DNA of 64,000 nucleotides, taken from Nosema muscidifuracis. Lineage: Eukaryota > Microsporidia > Nosematidae. The stretch spans positions 682,001 to 746,000 of the forward strand of contig JAIOKI010000002.1 in NCBI GenBank assembly GCA_028335825.1, read 5' to 3'. The position numbers and the translations under genes are program-made. The first letter of the stretch is position 1. Each line of letters begins with the position of its first letter. A model generated the notes under the pieces. It did no database searches. It was not told the DNA's origin and saw nothing but the letters and a program-made list of their open reading frames with translations. Shown piece after piece: positions 48,812 through 58,321 of this stretch.

Positions 48812-50251
48812 ATGTTTATATTAATAATTATAAAGTTTGTTCTTGGATTAGAAAAATATGAAAATATGTTTTCCAACATATTTTCATTGCTTGATGGTAA
48901 TGAATTACTTTTTAAAACAATCGATATTATTGAGAAAGTACAAAATGTTAAACCTGCTTTTTTTATAGATAATGATTTGATAATTAAACATGACAATGTC
49001 GTAGTAACTTTGTATAAAGAGCATATAGAAATTAAGGTTATGTTTAAAAATATACGAACTATAGCTTATAGTAGGTATTATCAAGATTTTAAATGGGGAT
49101 TAGATGAATATACAGATGATTTATGTACTACTATGGCATCTTTCGTTAGTAAAGGATTAAGAAGGGTTGCTAAGTTAAAAGATATGTATATTTTTATAAA
49201 AGTTTTTCCTGATCACGATCGTTTGATAATAAATGACGAGGTTCTAATTAAAGAAAACGAATTTTTAAAAAAATTAGGAAATAGATTAACAAAAGAAAAT
49301 ATAAATAATATAAAGATTATTGATAATATAATGTTTCAATATTATAAAAAAGGATTCAAAAAATGTTTTTTTTATGAATATACTTACAATAATGGTACAT
49401 TATATTATCCAATACCTTGTGATAATAAATTACTTATGAATTATATTAATCCAGAAAAAGATTATACTAAGAAATATGGAAGAAATAACGAAAATATGTT
49501 TGAAAATTTATTTCCAATAACTGGAAGTGATAAATCTTTTAATAGATACGTAATTGAGAAAATTAGTACTGACAAAAAACATGCAGAATATTTTTTTAAA
49601 AGTATCCTTCTATCTACAGTTAAATTTGATCATTGCTCTTTAGGTCTAAATTTTTATTTGTTAAAGGATTTAATAGAACATCCATCAATTATAACTCTTT
49701 TAAAAAACTCAACCCAATTTTTAAATTTAGTAAAAAAAATTAAATTAGAAAACAATGATTTTTTATTAGAATCGTACGACAATCTAAAAAAAACAATCTA
49801 CAATATTTATATATGTAATAAGTCAAGAAAAAGCACATTATCAAATTTTTATAATCAACTTGAAGATGGATGTTGTCTTTTATTAACGTACATATTTATA
49901 AATCATAAAAAAGAATTTATAGAAACAGTACAAGATATTTTAAATAATGATTCTATAAAATGTAGATTACATTTTTTTTTGAATATATTTTTAATTAATT
50001 TTCAAATTACTTTACAGAACAAAATATCTTTTTATATTTTCTTGTTCAATAAAGTTACGAAATCAAAATCACCACTTTATTTTATATCAGATTATAAGAA
50101 AATTGGATTAAGAAGTTATTGTTATAAATCTTTTGAAAAGGATTTTGAGATTATTTCTAAGAAAGCTAGTAAATTTAAGATTAATGTGAATTATGAAAAA
50201 AATCTTGCACGTACTTTAAATTCTTCAATGATTCATGTTTTAAGAGGATAA
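48812..50251 (+). CDS. Putative secreted protein, paralogous family member 3
   Basis: 479 residues. The N-terminus MFILIIIKFVLGLEKY is short but signal-like. It shares with member 2 the whole set of landmarks (NIFSLLDGNELL, FKWGLDEYTDDL, IFIKVFPDHD, the C-terminal GLRSY block and a final VNYEKN...LNSSMIHVL segment), so the two are the closest pair. Between them lie Leu/Ile/Phe-rich helices. No known catalytic motif is seen. The start region contains TAGTACCTTATG, a weak C-rich motif. It is 261 bases after member 2 and on the same strand, consistent with tandem duplication. Confidence 0.72.
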   Translation: MFILIIIKFVLGLEKYENMFSNIFSLLDGNELLFKTIDIIEKVQNVKPAFFIDNDLIIKHDNVVVTLYKEHIEIKVMFKNIRTIAYSRYYQDFKWGLDEYTDDLCTTMASFVSKGLRRVAKLKDMYIFIKVFPDHDRLIINDEVLIKENEFLKKLGNRLTKENINNIKIIDNIMFQYYKKGFKKCFFYEYTYNNGTLYYPIPCDNKLLMNYINPEKDYTKKYGRNNENMFENLFPITGSDKSFNRYVIEKISTDKKHAEYFFKSILLSTVKFDHCSLGLNFYLLKDLIEHPSIITLLKNSTQFLNLVKKIKLENNDFLLESYDNLKKTIYNIYICNKSRKSTLSNFYNQLEDGCCLLLTYIFINHKKEFIETVQDILNNDSIKCRLHFFLNIFLINFQITLQNKISFYIFLFNKVTKSKSPLYFISDYKKIGLRSYCYKSFEKDFEIISKKASKFKINVNYEKNLARTLNSSMIHVLRG

Positions 50252-50729
50252 TAAATTCTTTTTTGTACAATTAGAGTTAAATTTTCTAGTATTTAAAAGT
50301 ATAATTAATTCACCTGTCAAAAATCATAATAAATTTCTCATATTTAGTTAAATTTTCTAGTATTTAAAAGTATAATTAATTTACCTGTCAAAAATCACAA
50401 TAAATTCTAAATAATTTATAGATTTACAATTTAAAGATTTTTAGTTCAAATTATTTATAAAGTATTATTTTCATATTTCTATGTAATTTTTGTGATATTT
50501 TACATATCTCTATGCATAGTTTTTTTCATATTTTTTAAGTATTATGTTCTATTCAATGAATATACTTTTAACACTCAAGGAATATTCTTTTAATATATAA
50601 TAAATACAATTTTATACTCAATGAATATTCTTTTAATACTCAAAATTATGTATTTAAATATAATGAATATACATAATTTTAAAATAATACTTTTTCTTAA
50701 AAATATCTTTTAATTATTTTTACCCCTCC
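50252..50729. repeat. Intergenic region with a 71-base duplication
   Basis: A unit beginning GTTAAATTTTCTAGTATTTA is present twice, at 50276 and 50347, nearly identical (it includes CACCTGTCAAAAATCA in the first copy). From 50560 to 50690 are short repeats of ACTCAATGAATATTCTTTTA. TTTTTACCCCTCCATGG belongs to CLP1. Confidence 0.75.
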
Positions 50730-51842
50730 ATGGAACTCACCCTTACTAAAAATCAAGAATACCGAGTTGAAGTAAACGAGAACCAGAAATTTAAATTAAT
50801 GGTTCTTTCAGGAACAGCAGAAATTAAAGGACAAGAATTGATTAATGAAAAATGGTATACTTTAAAAAATACTAAAACCTTTTTGTTTACATACGATGGA
50901 TGTAAATTAAAAATAGATGGAACATGTGATTTACAATTTATATCATCAATTACAAATGTTCCTAACATTTTTGAATTATTTAATGATCTCGTCAGTACAA
51001 AACTTAACGAAAAAACGTTTCTCGTCACAGGAAATGGTCGAACTACTTTTTGTACGACATTAATAAATTATTTCATACGATTACATAAAAAAGTTTTGTT
51101 TACAGAAATCGATCTCAAGAAAGGTAATATATTTCCTGGGAGTCTAAGTTCAATACATATAGATACATTAATAGATTATAATGAACATATTAAATTAAAA
51201 AATACATTATCTTTTTTTTATGGTAACACAGAAATTAAAAATAAAGATTTGTATTTTTTATTAATTGATAGATTAACAGAAGCTATTAATAAGAAACAAG
51301 TAGATGATATTCATTTGATACTAGCACCAGAAGAAAATAGTAAATATTATCAAGATGTTATTAAGAAATTTAAAGTAGATAGATTTATTTGTGTAGGTGA
51401 TGAAAGAAAATATAATCAAATAGATGTACCTATTTCTAAAACTTATATACCACAAAGTGGATATATTAATGAAAATATTTTAGAAAAAAGTATGTCAAGA
51501 TATTTTAATGGGAATAATAACGAATACACACCATTTTCTTTTAATGTAAAACGTAAATGGAATGTAGTAAGAATTGGAGAAGAATGTTTAGCACCAGAAA
51601 GTGCTTTACCTTTAGGAAGTACTAGAAAATTAGATACATTAGAAATTAAAGAAGTAAATTTAATTAATAATAGTATATTAGCTATATCAGAAGCAAAAAA
51701 TATAGAAGATATTTTAAAATTACCTGTACTTGGATATTGTGTAGTAATTAATCAAGAAACATTTAAAATTTTATGTATTCAATCAAAATTACCAAAATAC
51801 AGTTATTTTATTCAAGGGGATATAAAATATATGGATTTGTAA
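50730..51842 (+). CDS. CLP1: mRNA cleavage factor subunit CLP1
   Basis: 370 residues. The N-terminal beta domain (KLMVLSGTAEIKGQELI, KTFLFTYDGCKLKIDG) matches Clp1 (LELLSGLAEIFGTELT, AVFTWHGCSVQL). The central kinase-fold domain has TFLVTGNGRTTFCTTLINYFIRLHKKVLFTEIDLKKGNIFPGSL in place of the canonical P-loop. Later blocks include TLSFFYGNTEIKNKDLYF. Clp1 bridges factors in mRNA 3'-end cleavage (CF IA) and, in animals, phosphorylates RNA 5' ends. The P-loop is shortened and its lysine is replaced by Arg, so kinase activity is unlikely. TTTACCCCTCCATGG is a strong start. Confidence 0.9.
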   Translation: MELTLTKNQEYRVEVNENQKFKLMVLSGTAEIKGQELINEKWYTLKNTKTFLFTYDGCKLKIDGTCDLQFISSITNVPNIFELFNDLVSTKLNEKTFLVTGNGRTTFCTTLINYFIRLHKKVLFTEIDLKKGNIFPGSLSSIHIDTLIDYNEHIKLKNTLSFFYGNTEIKNKDLYFLLIDRLTEAINKKQVDDIHLILAPEENSKYYQDVIKKFKVDRFICVGDERKYNQIDVPISKTYIPQSGYINENILEKSMSRYFNGNNNEYTPFSFNVKRKWNVVRIGEECLAPESALPLGSTRKLDTLEIKEVNLINNSILAISEAKNIEDILKLPVLGYCVVINQETFKILCIQSKLPKYSYFIQGDIKYMDL

Positions 51843-52071
51843 ATTGACATTGTAAAGAGGTTTATTAAAAAAATTATACTAAAATATAATTAATCATTAT
51901 ACTAATATATATTAATGTTATTAAATTTTATTATTATACTAATATATATTATTGTATATAAAATCATACTAAAACTATCTATATTAATATAAATAATTTT
52001 ATATCAATTATTATACTAAAACTAATTAAAATCATACTAATATTAATATATATTAAATTTAATAAATTTTA
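51843..52071. repeat. Short AT repeat between CLP1 and listerin
   Basis: Irregular repeats of TTATACTAATATATATTAAT and AAATCATACTAAAACTA. The two genes converge here. Nothing else is seen. Confidence 0.65.
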
Positions 52072-55000
52072 TTAATATATTGGTAATGGCTTCCTACATA
52101 ATGGACAATTATTTTTTTTATATCCTGATCTCCATTTATCAATACATTTATTATGAAATTTATTATTACAATGAATACAAATATATTTAGGAAAAGATCC
52201 ATCTATTAAATGTAAAATAAAATAACAAATATAACATTCTTGTACTCCCATACTTTTTTGATCAATATTAATTTTCCAAAGATTAATTACTTCCATAAAT
52301 TTAGAAGTTCTTCTTAACATCTCAGATATTTTTAAATTTAATAAACTCTTTTTTTCTACATTAGTATTAAAATCAGGTTTTTTTAAAGGATAATCAAATG
52401 GAATTCTTATAGAACAATCAAAATCATTTCCATCAATAATATATTTTAAATTAATTAATGTACCATTACTTCTTATAGAATATTTACATTCTACTTCACT
52501 AATATTATATTCAGCTTCCTTAATTATTAATTTATTTAGATCTATATTTGTTTTAATATATTTCTCATATAATGAAGGAAAAAGAAATGCTAACATTTCT
52601 TGAATATTTTTCGATAAATTATCATACATCATTTTAAAATTATTAGATTTACTAATCATCTTTTCAATAAAAAACATTAAGTTTAAATTTCTAATCTTCA
52701 TTAAAATATTTGGTAAAAAAATCCAAAATAAATCTTGTCGTCTTGGCATTCCTGAAATTACAAAATTAAAAAGTTCATTTTCATCGATCGTATCTTCTAA
52801 TTGTGAAAGACTAAAATTATTTATAAATGAATTACTAAAATAATTATATATTTCTTCAAGTATAGGTTCATATATAATAAATCTCTCTGATTTTAAATTT
52901 TTATCTTCTAAAATCTTATCATTTTCAATTAAATCTATAAATTTAAAAATATCATTTTCTTTCTTAATATTTTCTAAATAAATCTTTAACGATTTATTAC
53001 TTAAATATGAAACATCAATTATTTCAATTAAGAATCCTCTTGAAATCTTTAAATCCACTACTTTGTAATTTTTATGATCTATTATAACTTTTGTAGAGTC
53101 TTTATTATCTTTTATAGAGTCTTCATTATACTTTGAAGAGTTTACATCATTTGATAATTCATCTTTTGAAGAGTTTATACTATCCTTTATAGAATTTACA
53201 TCATTTAATAATTCATCCTTTGAAAAGTCTTCATTATCTTTTATAGAGTCTTTAATATCTTTTATAGAATTTACATCATTTAATAATTCATCCTTTGAAG
53301 AGTTTACATCATTTAATAATTCATCCCTTGAAGAGTCTTCATTACTCTTTAAAGATTTCACTTCATCTATTAATCCATCTAAAAATAAATTTATCTCATT
53401 ATTTCTATCAAAAGGTTCTTGAATATTCCATCCTAAATCATTATATACTTTATAAAGAAAATAATTATTTTTTTTTAAATCTATAATTAATTGATCTGAT
53501 AAAGAATAAATTAATCCATCTTTAAGAATTGTATTACATACTGATAAAATAATTCTATCTATATCTGATATAAAATATTTAGTATAAATATTCTTAATCT
53601 CTCTAATTATTTTTAAATCTTTTCTTACTTCAATATTTTTATAAAAATAAGGTATTGTATCATAAAAACTATCATTATATTCAGTAGTAATAGGAATTTC
53701 AATATCAGATAAAATATTTAAAATAGCCTTATTAAAAAGATCTCTATTAAATATTTCTAAATTATAACAAATATCTATAAACTCAAAATTTAAATAATTC
53801 TTAATTAATTCGTCATAATCAATATATCTTATTTTATAATCTCTAAGATTATAAAATAAAAATAAATCATATTCTTTTTGAAGTTCGTAATTTTCACAAA
53901 ATTCTTTTAAATTAATTTTTGATAAAAAATCTGTGATAATATCTTTAAATTTAAGATTTTTTCCAATTTCTACTAAATTAGAAATTCTTAAATGTGATTT
54001 GACTTCATCAGATGAAAAATTATCAGGATATTTACAAATGATAGGAACTATATCAAAATCTTTTACCTTCTCATTTAAAAATATTTCTTTTTCAAAAACA
54101 TTTATAGAATGAGATAATACATTCATAATTTCATTAAAATTAAAATTATTCTTATTTAGTTCAATATTTAACAAACATCCTCTAATAATCTTCTGATTAG
54201 ATTCTAAATATATTATAGAAGATAATAAATCATAAAATATTTCAATTTTTGATAAATCACAACATTTCTCATTTTTAATTAATATATTATCTTTTTGATA
54301 GTCTGATAATTCTTTTAATTTTATAATATCACAACATTTCTCATTTTTAATTAATATATTATCTTTTTGATATTCTTTTAATTTTATAGAAGAATCTAAA
54401 TCTTTTTCATTTATAATATCACTTAATTCTTTATATTCATTATTTGTTAAATTTAACAAATTGTGATTCTTAATTGTACTTTCAATAAATTGATTTACTA
54501 AATTAAAATCAAATTTTTCATCAAATTCTTTTATACTAGACGATAATTTGTAAATACAAATATCTTCTAAATTAATTTTATGAATATATTTTTTTAAATA
54601 TTCCAATTTCTTTTCAGATTTTTCACTAACTAAATAAAATCCTTCAATATTTCTAATTTCTATATCATCTACTTTCCCTTGATAATTTATTAAGATTTCT
54701 TTAAAAAAATCTAAATTTAAAAATTTACCATCTTGATTTATGCAAGAAGGAATTTTATTAAATAATTTATAAATAATTAACCATTTAGAATTTATCAAAG
54801 TAGGTGTTTTTATAGATAAAATTGAATTATAAATTTCATCATAAGTTCCTAAATTTTCCATAATTATGTATAAATATTTCAATATCATATTTGAATTATA
54901 TTTCAAAAATAATATTTTTTCTTTAAAATATTTCTGATAAGTTTCTTTGTTTTTTATATTAAGTTGCTTAATTAAAAATATAAAACATTTTATAGAAGTT

Positions 55001-55404
55001 AATAAATCATTTTCCCAATCCAAATTTCTTAAAATATCTTTTTCTAAATTTTCTAATTTTATATATTTTTTATAAATTAATTTATCTGTGACGTATGAAT
55101 GATCTTCTATAAATTTAATAATCCATAATGATAATACTTTATGCAACTTAATATGTTCAGATTCATTTTCTAACAATTTGTATAATAAATCTGATACAAG
55201 ATGCTTAATATTATTATTTGATGATGAAATATGTTTTACTAATGCATCTATTAACATAATATTATCAGAAGAAATTGATTCATCATTTATTTCAATAAGT
55301 TTAGTTAAACCTTGTATTATATTTTTATCACTATTTTTATTTATCTTATTTATGCATTCATAAATTTCTGAATTAAATACTTTGTTAGTTTCGAATGGAT
55401 TCAT
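52072..55404 (-). CDS. LTN1: E3 ubiquitin ligase listerin
   Basis: 1110 residues. The C-terminal 250 residues are diagnostic: an RWD-like domain (DFDCSIRIPFDYPLKKP), then LWKINIDQKSMGVQECYICYFILHL and a RING-variant zinc site (C-x2-C ... C-x2-C-x4-H-x2-C ... C-P-L-C) ending CPLCRKPLPIY, as in Ltn1. The rest is helical repeat. Ltn1 ubiquitinates nascent chains on stalled 60S subunits. It is reduced from 1562 residues in yeast. It contains two in-frame low-complexity duplications: a pair of YQKDNILIKNEKCCD blocks (DNA about 54260-54370) and an S-K-D-E-L-L-N-D-V-N-S-I-K-D array (about 53100-53345). ACCCTTCTATTTATG marks the start. Confidence 0.88.
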   Translation of the reverse strand: MNPFETNKVFNSEIYECINKINKNSDKNIIQGLTKLIEINDESISSDNIMLIDALVKHISSSNNNIKHLVSDLLYKLLENESEHIKLHKVLSLWIIKFIEDHSYVTDKLIYKKYIKLENLEKDILRNLDWENDLLTSIKCFIFLIKQLNIKNKETYQKYFKEKILFLKYNSNMILKYLYIIMENLGTYDEIYNSILSIKTPTLINSKWLIIYKLFNKIPSCINQDGKFLNLDFFKEILINYQGKVDDIEIRNIEGFYLVSEKSEKKLEYLKKYIHKINLEDICIYKLSSSIKEFDEKFDFNLVNQFIESTIKNHNLLNLTNNEYKELSDIINEKDLDSSIKLKEYQKDNILIKNEKCCDIIKLKELSDYQKDNILIKNEKCCDLSKIEIFYDLLSSIIYLESNQKIIRGCLLNIELNKNNFNFNEIMNVLSHSINVFEKEIFLNEKVKDFDIVPIICKYPDNFSSDEVKSHLRISNLVEIGKNLKFKDIITDFLSKINLKEFCENYELQKEYDLFLFYNLRDYKIRYIDYDELIKNYLNFEFIDICYNLEIFNRDLFNKAILNILSDIEIPITTEYNDSFYDTIPYFYKNIEVRKDLKIIREIKNIYTKYFISDIDRIILSVCNTILKDGLIYSLSDQLIIDLKKNNYFLYKVYNDLGWNIQEPFDRNNEINLFLDGLIDEVKSLKSNEDSSRDELLNDVNSSKDELLNDVNSIKDIKDSIKDNEDFSKDELLNDVNSIKDSINSSKDELSNDVNSSKYNEDSIKDNKDSTKVIIDHKNYKVVDLKISRGFLIEIIDVSYLSNKSLKIYLENIKKENDIFKFIDLIENDKILEDKNLKSERFIIYEPILEEIYNYFSNSFINNFSLSQLEDTIDENELFNFVISGMPRRQDLFWIFLPNILMKIRNLNLMFFIEKMISKSNNFKMMYDNLSKNIQEMLAFLFPSLYEKYIKTNIDLNKLIIKEAEYNISEVECKYSIRSNGTLINLKYIIDGNDFDCSIRIPFDYPLKKPDFNTNVEKKSLLNLKISEMLRRTSKFMEVINLWKINIDQKSMGVQECYICYFILHLIDGSFPKYICIHCNNKFHNKCIDKWRSGYKKNNCPLCRKPLPIY

Positions 55405-55905
55405 AAATAGAAGGGTTATAAAATATTTTTAAAGTGTAAAAATAAAAATCAATTGTTTTGAAAAATATTCATATATTATAAACATAAGAAATTAATATCT
55501 AGCATAAATTTATTTATTTTAGAAATAAACATATCATCAAATATTTTTATTAAAAAAATATCAAAATAGAATAAGTTATTTTAAAAACCTACAAATTTGA
55601 TTATTTTATATTATCTAACACAATGGAAGAATAATTCATATAAATCAAAGGAAGATTTTATGTTGATTTTAAATAATTCATCTAAATCAAAGGAAGATTT
55701 TATGTTGATGTTGAATAATTAATCTACCTTAATAAAAGTTATTTTATCTAAATCAATGGAAGATTTTATGATGATTATAGAAGTTATCTAAATCAATAGA
55801 AGTCATCTAATTAAAAGAATTCATCTAACTAAATATAAGTCATACAAATCAAAAGAATTCATATAAATTAATATAAGTCATTTAAATAAATATAAGTTAT
55901 CTAAA
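55405..55905. repeat. Intergenic repeat of AAGAATTCATCTAAAT type
   Basis: From about 55625 to 55920 the DNA consists of imperfect units of AAATCAAAGGAAGATTTTAT and AATTAAAAGAATTCATCTAA, some matching the 3' end of the helicase gene next to it (its last codons read AATTAAAAGAATTCATCTAT on the plus strand). The rest is unique. Confidence 0.7.
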
Positions 55906-57834
55906 TTAAAAGAATTCATCTATCTCAATAGGATCAATCGAAATAAAATTTTTTTCGATATGTTTAAAAAAATTACTAAAGATTTCTGATTTTCTAAAAT
56001 TTTGAGAATTACCTACAACTACCAATCCTTTCTTACATCTTGTTATAGCTACATTAAGTCTCTTATAATCATCAAGAAATCCAAACTCAGACATGTTATT
56101 ACTCCTTACTAAAGATAAAATAATAAAATCTTTTTCTCTACCTTGAAATCCATCTACAGTTTTAACTTCAATATTATCTTCAAGTCGACTTCTTAATAAA
56201 TATGCTTGAGCTGAATAAGGTGTAATTATTCCTATATTTTTAGAATTAATTAATTTAACAATTTTAACAACAATATCAACTTCACCTAAATTAATTTTTG
56301 ATTTATCATTATCAGATTCGTTATAATCTGAACAATCTGTATCTATTAATACTATTGGACTATTACAAATTAAATTATTTGATTCTTTTTTGAAACTTAA
56401 TATTTTTTCATTATAAAACATTGAATTGCTAAAACTTATTAGATTAGAACACATTCTATATTGTATATTTAATAAAAATGTCTTTAAATGTAATTTCTCA
56501 AATAAAGAAGTTGATTTAGGACATAATTGATTAGGATCCCCAATCAAAATAAAAGATTTGGCTTTTATTAAACATAAAAAAGTTTCAACATCTGTTGCTT
56601 GACATGCTTCATCTATTAAAATCCAATCAAATTTTCGATACTCTTTTAAAGATGAAAATAAAGTTCCAAAAACAATTTTAGATTGTTTTTGAATATCTTC
56701 TTTATATTTACTTTGAAGTTTTTCAAAATTCCTTTTAAAATTTCTTTCATCTTTTTCTTTTTCTACAAATTTTGTTTTTTCATTTATCTGATTTTTTAGA
56801 TTATATTTTATCAATCCTTTTTGAGAACTTCCTAATCTATAAAATCCTACTTCATTGTAGGAATAATATTTACTAGCAATAAATCTTTCTATAATATTAT
56901 CAATTGAAATATTAGATGGTCCACATACTAACACATCTTTGTTATTTTTAAGAAGTTGGCATAATATTTCTACAATTGTTCTTGTTTTTCCTGTTCCTGG
57001 TGGTCCAATTATTTTATAAGATTTATTTTTTATATGTTCATTTACAGCAATCTTTTGATTCAAATTTAATGTATTATCAAAAAAGGTCAAAGATAAGTCT
57101 TCTTCTTTTAAATTATTTTTTATATGTTCATTTACTACAATCTTTTGATTCAAATTTAATGTATTATCAAAAAAGGTCAAAGATAAGTCTTCTTTTAAAT
57201 TATTTTGCTTAGATTCGTATTGAATAATTTTATCTATAAATTTAGATATTTTATCTAAATCATCATCATTTATTATAAAATTTTGTACTTTAAAATTTAT
57301 ATTTTTTATATTTTTATCTTTCTTATGTATATTAACATAATAAAACAAGAAATTTAAAATTTCATTTTCAGATTCAAGTTTTATAAAATATTTTTTCATT
57401 AATCTAATTTTTATATTTTCAATCCATCCTTCTAAGATTTCATGCGGAATTTCTTTTTTATTTTTTATAAAAGATTCTAATTTTTTATAAATAATTTCAT
57501 TATTAAAATTAGATATACGATCAAGTGTATATTCTCCTATATCGATATGTCTACAACATTCTAATATTAATTCATCATCTTCTATTGATATTATACTACC
57601 TTTTGTATTAAAATTCTTTTTTGAAATATTGACCTTTTCTTCAGGTTTTAAATTATCTTTAAGTTTTCCTTTAATTCCTGAATATAAAATCTTAAAAGTA
57701 GTTATGTAAAATTCGTGAGTTTTTATTTGTTTTATACAAGATGTTTTACATGAAATTGTAGGTGAATCAATTTCATTTTTTCTAATATCTTCTTCTAAAT
57801 TATTTTTAAGGTAGAATAAAAAAAGCGAATCCAT
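55906..57834 (-). CDS. SF1 helicase, UPF1-like (Hcs1/IGHMBP2 type)
   Basis: 642 residues. Motif I is GPPGTGKTRT (about 277-286). DEACQATDVETFLCL is motif II, and GDPNQLCP motif III. NIQYRMCSNLISFSNSMFYN is motif IV, followed by VKTVDGFQGREKDFIILSLVRSN (V) and RLNVAITRCKKGLVVVGN (VI). The N-terminal half is a beta-barrel-like region. No Upf1 CH zinc domain or other zinc cluster is present, so Hcs1 or IGHMBP2 is a better match than Upf1; the exact orthologue is uncertain. A 90-base in-frame tandem duplication directly before motif I doubles the Q motif (LTFFDNTLNLNQKI). TTTACCCTTTTTTAATGG marks the start. Confidence 0.85.
   Translation of the reverse strand: MDSLFLFYLKNNLEEDIRKNEIDSPTISCKTSCIKQIKTHEFYITTFKILYSGIKGKLKDNLKPEEKVNISKKNFNTKGSIISIEDDELILECCRHIDIGEYTLDRISNFNNEIIYKKLESFIKNKKEIPHEILEGWIENIKIRLMKKYFIKLESENEILNFLFYYVNIHKKDKNIKNINFKVQNFIINDDDLDKISKFIDKIIQYESKQNNLKEDLSLTFFDNTLNLNQKIVVNEHIKNNLKEEDLSLTFFDNTLNLNQKIAVNEHIKNKSYKIIGPPGTGKTRTIVEILCQLLKNNKDVLVCGPSNISIDNIIERFIASKYYSYNEVGFYRLGSSQKGLIKYNLKNQINEKTKFVEKEKDERNFKRNFEKLQSKYKEDIQKQSKIVFGTLFSSLKEYRKFDWILIDEACQATDVETFLCLIKAKSFILIGDPNQLCPKSTSLFEKLHLKTFLLNIQYRMCSNLISFSNSMFYNEKILSFKKESNNLICNSPIVLIDTDCSDYNESDNDKSKINLGEVDIVVKIVKLINSKNIGIITPYSAQAYLLRSRLEDNIEVKTVDGFQGREKDFIILSLVRSNNMSEFGFLDDYKRLNVAITRCKKGLVVVGNSQNFRKSEIFSNFFKHIEKNFISIDPIEIDEFF
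57026..57200. repeat. 90-base in-frame tandem duplication in the helicase gene
   Basis: The copies start at about 57031 and 57121 (TATATGTTCATTTAC...), period 90 bases or 30 codons, with only a few substitutions and a three-base indel. It duplicates the Q-motif segment LTFFDNTLNLNQKIxVNEHIKN and appears recent. Confidence 0.9.
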
Positions 57835-58321
57835 TAAAAAAGGGTAAACATATTAAAAAAATATTTTTGAATTAAAGAAGTTTTATTTTATCATCTTTAT
57901 ATTATCTTTATATTATCTTTATATTATCTTTATATTATCTTTATATTATCTTTATATTATCTTTATATTATCTTTATATTATCTTTATATTATCTTTATA
58001 TTATCTTTATATTATCTTTATATTATCTTTATATTATCTTTATATTATCTTTATATTATCTTTATATTATCTTTATATTATCTTTATATTATCTTTATAT
58101 TATCTTTATATTATCTTTATATTATCTTTATATTATCTTTATATTATCTTTATATAAAAATCGTTGAAAAATAATGGGCTAATTTTTTAGATAAAAATAG
58201 AAAACTATTATGCAAAATTTTAGTTTTTAATGATAAAATTTAAGTAATTTTTAAAATCAAATTCTGTATAAAATCTTAAAATATTTTTTTGATTTATAAA
58301 CTGAATAATTTTAACCGTTAG
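57835..58321. repeat. Intergenic region with an 11-base minisatellite
   Basis: From about 57893 to 58156 the unit ATCTTTATATT is repeated about 24 times with essentially no variation. After it come 165 bases of unique AT-rich DNA leading to BMS1. It separates the divergent helicase and BMS1 genes. Confidence 0.95.

Noticed and set aside
57893-58156. CRISPR-like array
   Set aside because: An 11-base head-to-tail repeat without spacers in a eukaryotic genome is a minisatellite.
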